Shown: positions 55,615 to 64,000 of the stretch, piece after piece | Layout of the letters: the number at the start of each line of letters is the position of its first letter | How positions within the stretch are numbered: position 1 is the first letter of the stretch | From: Limnephilus marmoratus | Lineage: Eukaryota > Arthropoda > Insecta > Trichoptera > Limnephilidae | Length of the DNA: 64,000 bases | Assembly: GCA_917880885.1 (NCBI GenBank) | Contig: OU862910.1 | Span: forward strand, 53,745,285-53,809,284 | Direction: 5' to 3' | The notes under the pieces: model-generated | Database searches by the model: none | Seen by the model: only the letters and a program-made list of their open reading frames with translations | Told to the model about the DNA's origin: nothing | Position numbers and translations under genes: made by a program

Positions 55615-55694
55615 TCGTCGAAATCGAGGTTTTTCTAATTCCCTGATTTCTACTCCAAAACAGAACCGATTTTGAATTTTTTTTCATCAATTGC

Positions 55695-55850
55695 AAACAT
55701 TACGAATAACCCGACAATATTTGAGAATCTCCTACTGCCACAGTAAGCCGAAAATGTTGTTCGAGTCTTAGCCAGCCGAGGAATCGAACACGGGATGCTC
55801 GCACGGAATGCCATCTCAGCCACTGACCGGTCTGTTGATATCGTTCAAAC
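55695..55850 (-). mobile_element. tRNA-derived SINE (SINE3)
   Basis: On the minus strand GGTCAGTGGCTGAGATGG (A box) and GTGTTCGATTCCTCGG (B box) are followed by the body with CTACTGCCAC/GTGGCAGTAG and CAAATATTGTCGGGTTATTC. Confidence 0.7.
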
Positions 55851-56039
55851 CAGGCAATTTTAAGAATTTTTGAAGGGTCTCCTTTAAGAAGTAACTTTAA
55901 CTTTAACTTTAACTTACCAAAAAAACCAAATCATAGGTATCAAAATGCTAGTGATCAATATCCATATTACATCAAAAAATATTTTCACTAGTGCCAAAAG
56001 CCAGAGAGGAAATTGGGGAATACTTTTGTATGGACAAAA

Positions 56040-56280
56040 CTTAATGATGAAGCTAAACAAGTCTTAAAGCCTGATGTAGTGAAGGAGAATGTTTGGACGA
56101 AGTTTAGTAGATGATTTTGTGTACTTGGGAAGTTTGTTCGCGAGAGACGGAAATGCTGATAAGGACATTGACGTAAGGTTGAATGCAGGAAATTCAACTA
56201 ACGGAGGTTTGAATGCACCAGTCGCTTTAAAAAAAGTTATTAAACGAAGAGAGGATAGCAGTGAAGCAGTGAAGTTCTGA
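56040..56280 (+). pseudogene. LINE RT fragment
   Basis: The frame VDDFVYLGSLFARDGNADKD then IDVRLNAGNSTNGGLNAP matches the conserved segment (FxYLGSxxxxDGxxxxDIxxRxxxGNxxxGxL) between RT and the C terminus of RTE/CR1-type LINEs. Only this piece remains. Confidence 0.75.
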
Positions 56281-56628
56281 CACCAGCCCTGCGGAGAAAA
56301 CAGGCGAGAGATCTAGCATGGACGATCTATATAACCCTATACCAATACGATATTGACCAAATCCGTCATCTTTAGTCAGTTATCAATATTTGCGAGCGCG
56401 GTCAACGATTTTATTTTATTTAAGGAGAAAACACAGATACAGACAATAATTAACAAAACAATATTATGAACAATAACTTGATAATTCTCCTGCACCCCAA
56501 CTATTTCTCACTGATTGACTCGATAAATAAAGATTTTCAAATACATATTTTATACATGTTTAAAAATAAGTCATAATTAATAATGAATCGAAAATTATTT
56601 AAAAAGAAGCACATAATAATTAATAAGC

Positions 56629-56982
56629 TTTCAATTTGGGAGGCGGGAATAGGTACCGCCGCCCCGGGAACCTTTATTGGATAACCAACACCTCTGCCAT
56701 AGGTCACCCCAAGTGGTTCGCTACGTTTGGTGATTTAGCAGGGGTGCCCGGGTTCATGGGGTGAGGTTTGTCTAGGTCTTGGAGGCGGATGACCAGGACA
56801 CACTGAACCCCAGATTCCTACCCACCCCTTAAACCCTTTTCCTTCCCAGAACTCTCCTCTCCTTCCTTTCCTTAAAAAAACCCTCCACGCAGCATCCCCA
56901 AAGTTGACATAGGCCCTGAGGGAAATTGTTTTCCTCAGGGCCTCCTGTGTGGAGCTCATGTAAAAAAAAAAAAAAAAAAAAA
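56629..56982 (+). mobile_element. SINE2 copy, short form, long A-tail
   Basis: Head AATTTGGGAGGCGGGAATAG to GTGTGGAGCTCATGT and A20. Nearly identical to 22909-23256, including the same internal deletion, so it is a young subfamily. Confidence 0.88.
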
Positions 56983-57367
56983 CATAAAAAGTATAGTGAA
57001 TGATATATGAGTTTTCTTTTTTTATAGGAAAACAGCCTTCAATATTCTACCAAAAGTGCTATAAGTATCAAAAATATATCGAAATCCTTAAGGTTGTGGT
57101 TTTTATTAAACAATTCGCACATTCTTCTGATTGGATCCCTGACACCAGCATTTGTACGTGTCCGGTTAATGTGGAATAAGTCGTTAAGCCTAGTTGTTCT
57201 GGGTGGTAACAAATATTAACAAATATCTCAGACGGTTGTTAAATACACACATGTTTTAATTATGTCGTTTTACTGGCTTATTTAATGAATGAATTAAACT
57301 AACGAAGCTCTTAAAATAGAACAAAGTCATACACGCAATCCGTAAATGTAAATAATGCATCTAAGAC

Positions 57368-57651
57368 CAGAGAGACAGGTTGTGGGTGACCTTTTGACCT
57401 CTCCATCAGGACTCTCTCCGAACATCGCCTTCCATCGTGGTAAGAGGAATAGATTCATAGGTCCGTCATTTCTGGATACGCATTGACCCCTAGATTCCTT
57501 CCCACCCCTGATACCTTTTTCTTCTCAGGACTTCCTATCCTTCCTTTCCTAAAAAGACCCTCAACATAGCATCCCCGAATATGACATAGGTCTTGGGGGG
57601 AATTGTTGTATCAGGGTCTTCCGTGTGTAACGAATGTAAAAAAAAAATTGG
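57368..57651 (+). mobile_element. SINE2 copy, head truncated
   Basis: From GAGAGACAGGTTGTGGGTGA through CCCTCAACATAGCATCCC to GTGTGTAACGAATGT and an A-run. Diverged. Confidence 0.7.
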
Positions 57652-58336
57652 AGTTGATTTTGGTGTAGGTATATATATTTGTTAATTTGAGCATTCATTT
57701 ACCAGTAAATTGAGTTCATTTTAAAGTAGGTACTAATGTTTTTTTTAAAGATGGTACTATCAACTGTTTATTGTTAAAATTTTTACAAAAATAAAAATTA
57801 ATAAAAGTTAAAAATTTAACTATCAATATTTTAAAATGCTTTGAAGCATAGACCCGGCTCCAAAAGTTTCAAATTCACTACATTTCCCACATTGTATATT
57901 CCGGACACCGTGTATAAAAGTACAGGCAAGAATCTACATATTATTGTATTATCGGACGTTATTATTGCGTCACAGACGTTATTATAACACCTGTATGGTT
58001 AAAATTTAAAAAAATACTTCAAATTTCACTTACGTTAACAGATCACGTGAGGACGTGCCCCTGGCAGGTATAAGTACTACGAATTTATAAATTTGAGTAT
58101 CTCTCCGGATATGGAAAGATTGACGGTAATACTTAGAGTTGTGAATAATAGTATCACGCGGCTATATATTACTAGATATATATTACATTGCCTGTCGCAG
58201 ATACTTTGTCCCGGTGACTAGCTGTCACTGGATCACAGTGGATCCGATCTGCTATTTTTGGGACCAGTTCTGCAAAAACCTGCGGAGCGGGTTTTAACTG
58301 CTAGTATTAATTTATTTTCTGTTGCTGCCATCAGAA
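57652..58336. other. Unassigned sequence
   Basis: CCGGACACCGTGTA at 57902 matches a repeated phrase in the gypsy leader (11203). Otherwise nothing that I can assign. Confidence 0.5.
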
Positions 58337-58757
58337 TTTTTTTTTTTTTACAGTTAATACCGCACAAGAATCTCAACTGCTCCCGTCTGGAGCCAGTGAG
58401 ACTATGGCATCCCCAATTGGGGTATGTTGTGAGGCTGAAGGTAGTGTGGGAGGGGAAGGAGGTGGGGAAGAGGAAGGTTGGGAAGTACCTGGCTATTCAG
58501 ATCTGGTCACTAAACACGGCTAAAGCCATTTTCAAGCAACGTTTCAATTCTGAATGGTGGTCTTACACCAGGGCGATACTGATAGTATCTTCCACTCTAG
58601 AACATGCCGCAAATATACTATATATTATTTTTAATTAATTAATTGTGAAATAACACAAATTAATCAAATAAAAATTATTTGCGCATGCCGGGTTCGAACC
58701 CGCGACCTCCGGAATGTGAGTCAAGAGTCTTAGCCACTGGACTACTGCGGTCGTCAA
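58337..58757 (-). mobile_element. tRNA-derived SINE (SINE1), full-length
   Basis: Minus-strand A box TAGTCCAGTGGCTAAGA and B box GGGTTCGAACCCG; poly(A) appears as T13 at 58338-58350. Very close to the copy at 25605. Confidence 0.9.
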
Positions 58758-59872
58758 AGTCGTGAGAATACTGAAAACAAGGGAGGTATTGTAAACACTT
58801 CCCGAATCATCTGGTACCACCTCGCACGTGCGTGATATACTGACTTCCTCAGGTCTTCTGCTCTCCCGGCGCTTTCTGTTCTCATAGCACTCCACCTGAC
58901 CCGCGCCCGCGCCTAACAATGAACCTCTTGCTGTCCCCGGATGATTTACTCTGCACAGCCTCCCATACTCGTACACTGTACACTATCCGCGGGCTGCATT
59001 CACGGACCTCGAGCCACAGGACCGAACTATCGATAACTTTACAATATCGGATGTCTCGAGCACGGTTTCACTGCTGACAACCAAACCGATTTTGACAGAG
59101 AATAAACAAGAAATCGGCATACGCTGGCAACATTGGAGGTGTTTTATATGAATTGACATTCCGAAACGTCAAAAGCCAAACAATTACGTAAAAATATTAA
59201 TAAATTAGCAATGTTGGTTTGAAATACTAACCTAAAAATGCATTTGAGATCCGCATTTACTTTTTGACACTAAAAAGGGAGTTAATTAGATGCGATATTT
59301 ATTCACAACTTGTTAAATGAACAACTTTCGTTTCTCCAAGCCCGAACTAATAGGCCACTTGCATGGATTTCATAACGACTTGGAAAAAATCGTGTGGACA
59401 GATTTTTTTACTAAGATTACGAAAAGGTTGGTAATTTTTTTTAGAAATGTACAGTTTTTTTTTTAATAAATAAATCCATTATTTGGGCTCGTGACGTCAC
59501 TACATGAAAATATCCTGTCTCCGAAAATGTTCCTAGTAATTTTGTAAAATTCCACACTGACTAAATTTTTTTATTTGGCAACACTTGGATTTCATAGGAA
59601 TTTTGAATTTGACATTTATTACCTACAGATGCTTTAGTTAAATAGTCCGATAGGGGTAGAACACATCTTGGTCTTTGCTGCAATGGGATATTTTTTAATA
59701 AGGCGTTTTATAAGGGAGGAAAAATCAGACCTACATAACAATGCGTTGAAGAGCATAATCCCTTGCTTACTAATCTCTTTTCAAGTGTGGTTTTATTTTA
59801 TATTGTGTCAAATTAAATTCTTTAGAATTTGAAAGGAAAACATTTTATTGTGTATGCCTGAACTTCATAAAA
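58758..59872. other. Unassigned sequence
   Basis: GC-richer at 58800-59040, then AT-rich. A minus frame running out of the SINE (58635-58976) is translation of the SINE head and flank, not a gene. Nothing else that I can support. Confidence 0.5.
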
Positions 59873-61461
59873 TAAAAAAAAACGAGTGTGCTTTAGACCA
59901 CACGACTGAAATAAAACTTCACTAACTTATATCTCCCTCTCAACTTCCGTTCGCCTCGCCCGATCACACTTTTCATAACGCTCTCGTCACGCATTCACTA
60001 GCTTACTCTCCAAGTCAAGCGAGCGTAAAGCAGTTTTACTTCAAAAAATTAAATTTGGTGAAATTTCTTCCACAATTTTTTTTACTATTTTGAGCCGCTG
60101 CGCTGATTCAAAACTTTGAAGAGAGACTGAAGTTTTCCGCTAAAACCCAATTTGCAAAATAGAACAGAAACCGTTGAATATGCTACATGCAATTTTTTGA
60201 TATTTTATTTAGCCAAGTTGACAGTACAAAAAGGTTCGTCGATGCTCGTGGGCGAGAAACGGAGCCAGGCCATCACTGCTTTCGACCGAGTTAAGTAACA
60301 TCTAAGAAAGGATTTCATCTTAAGAGCTTTCCATTTTCATCGAAATTTGAAATATGTTCATCGCTATCTTCGGCAATCTTCCGGATCTTTGTTACATTTC
60401 GTAATATCATTCTGCAATCCATCCTAACCTTCGCAATTCCTCCACTCCAGCAAGAATTTCGACAATTTCATTCCATTCTCCTTTGGTCTGAGATAATTGC
60501 TAAGTTCTGAGAGTCCGTTCCTGGACCGCACGCATTGTTTGCTCCGAAAGTTGGCTCATTGTTGCCATTGTTGGTTGGATCACTTGTTGGGCTGGCGCTG
60601 ATAAAGCTTCGATGTTATCTGCGCCCGCCCTCTGTGGAGCCATGCCGCCATCGTGTAAACGTACCCCTACAACTTACAATGGAGGCCCGCGCAGGTAGGT
60701 CCCCGCCCTGAGCTCGGCCGAGCTGTAGCAGACCCTGTGCCGTAACAGAGGCTGTGCCGTAACACAGCCTGTGCCGTAACAGAGGGCAAGTGTCCCCCAC
60801 CGCTCATTATAAACACTTGTTGTTCGCGCTCCGCGCATCGTATCAGATTTTAGTTATAAGTTACAAGCGATTACTCATTTTGAATTTACCGTCGTATTTT
60901 TTGCGGTGTTTGACGGTATGGATGCTTCATTGCGTAAGAAGTTTATTCGTCTGTGGACAAATAAGACGCTACAGCACTGCTCTCACTTGATTTACCTTTA
61001 TAATTGTATACATTACCTACATCTTGCACCCAGAAAAAGGGGGTTTGTAAACAACATAAAATGTCTTAATTTATACAACTCAAATGAAATTAGTGAATGA
61101 CACATACCTGATTGAATATCCAAGTCGGGGGGCAACGAGGAAGACAACGATTAAATAGATAAAATAGTTTTTGAAGTAAAACTTCTTTACGCACGCTTGA
61201 CTTGGGGAGTTTACTGGTGAATGCGTGACGATATCGTTACGAAAAGTGTGATCGGGCGATACGAACGGTCGGGCCGCACGCTTGGAACGCACGCTTGACT
61301 TGGTGAGTAAGTTGGTGAATGCGTGACGAGAGCGTTATGAAACGTGTGTCCGGGAGAGGCGAACGGTCGGGCGAGGCGAACGGAGGTTTAGAGGGAAGAT
61401 ATAAGTTAGTGAATTTTTACTTCAGTCGTGTGGTCTAAGTCTAAAGCACACTAGTTTTTTT
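59873..61461. mobile_element. DNA element with long terminal inverted repeats
   Basis: Left arm (59882 to about 60040) and right arm (about 61165-61455) are inverted copies: GTGTGCTTTAGACCACACGA at the left, and TCGTGTGGTC with a 6-base insertion at the right. Both arms contain AACGCTCTCGTCACGCATTC and AAGTCAAGCG. The right arm is longer because an internal ~110-bp unit is repeated. Internal sequence has three 17-bp tandem units (CTGTGCCGTAAC at 60735, 60752, 60769). No transposase recognised and no clear target duplication. Confidence 0.75.
60360..60650 (-). pseudogene. Unrecognised broken frame inside the long-TIR element
   Basis: From near 60642 the minus strand reads MAPQRAGADNIEALSAPAQQ, continues MSQLSEQTMRAVQERTLRT, then a stop, then KGEWNEIVEILAGVEELRRL. 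The amphipathic character and one stop suggest a former accessory ORF of the element. I cannot name the family. Confidence 0.35.
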
Positions 61462-62450
61462 GTCTACTTGATGTAGAGATTATCTGAAAAAATTATTGAG
61501 TTTAGAGGATCGCCAAAGAATGCCTGTCGATGTTATTGAAAATTATTAGTTATATCTGAAGATGGTCAGGAAAAGTATCCGGCGTTTGTTTTCCATCTAA
61601 GGAGGCGGCATTTAGAAGTGGTTACCATCCGATGTTGAGTGTTCAAGATGTTTTATTATTCCCCGGTCATGTCCGGGTTGTTCCTGTCAGGCCATGAAGG
61701 GACTTCACGATATAAGATTGAAAAAACCAACTAAAAGATGGAGTCACCGCGGGAAAATGGCTGCCGGAAACGGAGACTGAATCTATGAAACCTAGAAATC
61801 TTTCGACTTATCTTATCAGCGTTGATTTATACGGATTTGATTTGCAATCAGATCGCGATTAGACCTGTATCAGATATTATCGGATAGAATCGCGCAACTA
61901 TCATCCGTTGCGGAATATTGGCGCCAAAACTATCTTGAAAAATGAATCGGAATGTTACGGAAAATTCTGCCCATTTTCATTTATCAAATAGATCTGCCAA
62001 TTAAATTTACGCAGGATTTTTTAAAACTGACAATATACGCAGTATTGGGAACTGAATTACTAATTAACTCAAAACTAACATGTTAGAAAGTCATGGGTAA
62101 GTTTGTAAATTAAGAAAAGGGGTCAATTTACGTTTGAAGATAATGTGTATTAGCGGAGACAATTACTAATATTACTACAATTACTCTATTTTCAAGCCAA
62201 TTCCTAGAATTCAACGATATGCAAATAAAAATGCGAATGTATAAATAGACAGATATACTTGATGTAGACAACTTTGCTCGATTCGACTTGCTAATAAGTC
62301 ACTTTTTACATATTTTTATACTGTTTAAATTAAAGTTATTATAATATTTAACATTCTATGCCTTAAGAGTACTTACTACCTGAATACTAGCTTTTATCAT
62401 ACATACCTACATCAACTTTGTTTTATGTCTGGTTTTATATTCTTCTTCTT
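61462..62450. other. Unassigned sequence
   Basis: AT-rich, with no coding frame or repeat that I can identify. Confidence 0.5.
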
Positions 62451-62454
62451 TGTG

Positions 62455-62592
62455 TGCCAAATCAGGTCCTCCCGACGTTGGCGATCACTCTTGAAAATGT
62501 CTCTCTGTCTTGCGCTGCCCGGAATAGCTCCTCCACACTTCTAATGCCGGTCCACTCTCGTATATTTCGCAGCCAAGACATTTGTCTCCTAC
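62455..62592 (-). pseudogene. LINE ORF2 C-terminal fragment
   Basis: The minus frame has GRRQMSWLRNIREWTGIRSV, EELFRAAQDRETFSRVIANV-type sequence, then a stop, with a (GAA)n-like tail (TTCTTCTTC on the plus strand). GRRxxSWLxNLRxW ... LFRxA ... ixxMIANL is the usual end of RTE-like LINE proteins. Confidence 0.8.
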
Positions 62593-62599
62593 CAGGCCC

Positions 62600-64000
62600 C
62601 AAGGCCGGATCTACGAAATCTAGCGCCCTGTGCAGTAGGTACCGATGGCGCCCCCCCCTACATTTTTATTTTGATTAAAAATTCGTTTACCCCAATTTTT
62701 TTTTTAAATTTAATTTTTTTTTTTACACTAATTTATCAAATAAAATCAAGACATATAAAGGGTGTAACCCTATTTAAAGTTTTCGAATAAATAAGCCACG
62801 ATCTATGTAATTCTTCTCCATTAGGCAGTTTCTTGTAATAATACTTAGTATTAAATTTACGCTTGTTCGTAATAGGAAAATCAAAACCTTTCTATTGTAC
62901 AGGACCTTCCTGAACTAATAAACTAATGGAATTTTGAGATAACTTTGGCCAGCATCCGGGATCTTTCAATTCAAGCTCTGAAAACAGAATTAAATTTAAA
63001 CTGCTATCAGTAACGTTATTTTTATCTTCTAATAATTCGACCGGAGGAATTTGTGCGATAGATATCTGTTTAGATGTGCTCGGGACCATTGTAACGTCAT
63101 TGCGCGGGACATCATTTTTTATCGGTGCTGGAGAAATTGGAATTAAAAAATTCCCAATGGAAACGAGTTTTTTTATGTCATTATGCTCTTTAATTCTAAG
63201 TTTTACATTCTGCGAGCCTGAAAGTTTTTTTTTAATTATTGTTCTATTCATTGTAATCCACAATCCACAACCTCTAACAACCAATAGAAATGGAGTTATA
63301 AATTAAAAAATCTAATAATATAACCTCAAATTTGTACCTTGCATTTCCATTTCCCCTGTGTTCTGTGTTGAGCGAACAAACACGAACGTATCTATGGTAT
63401 CAACGGCTTACGAAAGACGCTTACACTGATTATTACTGACTGTAAAATAACAAATCTAATAGAAATTAATTATAGGTACATTTAAGGAACTTCAACTGTC
63501 AAAACAATGATGAAACTGTTAACAAGTTGCAACCTTGCAAACCGTGCGATGTTTATGCTAATGGAATTTTGAATTTACTGAAGATTTCATAAGAAAATGG
63601 TCTTTAACCACATTCTCCTAGAGACTTAAATCATGCAAAAGCACTTTGAAAGGCGCCGTCGGTTTGTTTGTTCTCTTGAATAAAAGTACGGCGCTGTGAT
63701 TGGTTAATGAATTTGGATCGCACTCATTCGTCGTAAACGACAGTAAAAGATATATGGAAAAATAGATCTTACGTTTAAACTAAATATATGGAATTTGTAA
63801 AAAAATTCTGTAACTGACTATAAATTCGTAAATCGTTGAATTTCGTTGAATTAAAACCAGATGCGTGCGCAGTCTGTATCTTTGGAAAGTGTTGCTAGAG
63901 CGTAATAATTATTTCGTACTATGAGTAATTTTTAAACGATTCAGGGAATATTATAACAAATTTTTAATACAATATTTATTTTCTCACGGCGCCCCTTCGG
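62600..64000. mobile_element. hAT element, right end outside the window
   Basis: Starts CAAGGCCGGATCTACG with subterminal GGCGCCCCCCCC. The window ends in ACGGCGCCCCTTCGG, which looks like the approach to the opposite terminus. It contains a hAT-type transposase fragment. The right target duplication cannot be checked. Confidence 0.65.
62892..63284 (-). pseudogene. N-terminal fragment of a hAT (ZMYM1-like) transposase
   Basis: Open minus frame of 130 codons; the likely start is MNRTIIKKKLSGSQ (about residue 12). The N terminus is basic and Lys-rich, as in MKRxIxxFF-type hAT proteins. The end reads ELKDPGCWPKLSQNSISLLV then QEGPVQ-stop, matching the DPxxWPxLSxxxRxxLVxxGPxQ motif that precedes the zinc finger in ZMYM1-like hAT transposases. 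Zinc finger, RNase H-like core and dimerisation domain are missing, so it is truncated. Confidence 0.6.

Noticed and set aside
58635..58976. 113-codon minus-strand frame with AVVQWLRLLTHIPEVAGSNP
   Set aside because: That peptide is translated from the tRNA-like head of SINE1 and appears wherever such SINEs occur.
60790..61100. Plus-strand frames with MDASLRKKFIRLWTNK, loosely MADF-like
   Set aside because: Too short and without the conserved Trp and Leu pattern. Left as part of the long-TIR element.

Overview
This is a eukaryotic, almost certainly insect, nuclear window. It is AT-rich and is built mostly of transposable elements at different stages of decay. No bacterial genes, operons, rRNA or CRISPR arrays are visible. 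The insect assignment rests on intron-containing coding sequence resembling insect acireductone dioxygenase, on the TE mix (Ty3/gypsy, jockey- and RTE-like LINEs, tRNA-derived SINEs, hAT, PIF/Harbinger), and on the general base composition. I cannot fix the order.

Layout. 1-2800: SINE and MITE debris and a possible Helitron remnant. 3818-12738: a complete, young Ty3/gypsy element on the minus strand, with two 996-bp LTRs, a 4-bp target duplication, gag, pol and a -1 frameshift signal between them. 12.7-31 kb: LINE 3' ends, three SINE families, a TTAA-flanked MITE present twice in opposite orientation, and hAT elements at 21080-21600 and 29486-30456. 31487-31923: an inverted repeat containing a tRNA-like fold. 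32745-38700: a second Ty3/gypsy (Mag-like) element on the minus strand with near-identical LTRs. It has lost its reverse transcriptase, and one LTR is split by a 1278-bp insertion. 40648-41130: a probable solo LTR.

41274-48734 is the most interesting region. Two matching 28-bp inverted termini, each next to TAA, enclose a decayed HARBI1 transposase, LINE fragments and a three-exon acireductone dioxygenase (ADI1) gene with three frame-breaking deletions. This may be a Harbinger transposon that captured a methionine-salvage gene. 48.9-58.8 kb: more LINE and SINE copies, a hAT nested in a hAT (50459-52507) with a foldback core, a 178-bp hAT MITE, and a LINE whose 3' end is shared with the commonest SINE. 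59873-61461: a long-TIR DNA element. 62600 to the end: a hAT element with a transposase fragment, running off the window.

The only sequences that look like host genes are the ADI1 copy and, very weakly, a GC-rich stretch near 23.5-23.8 kb. Everything else I can identify is mobile-element sequence, so function here means retrotransposition or cut-and-paste transposition, and the mutual dependence of autonomous and non-autonomous families.
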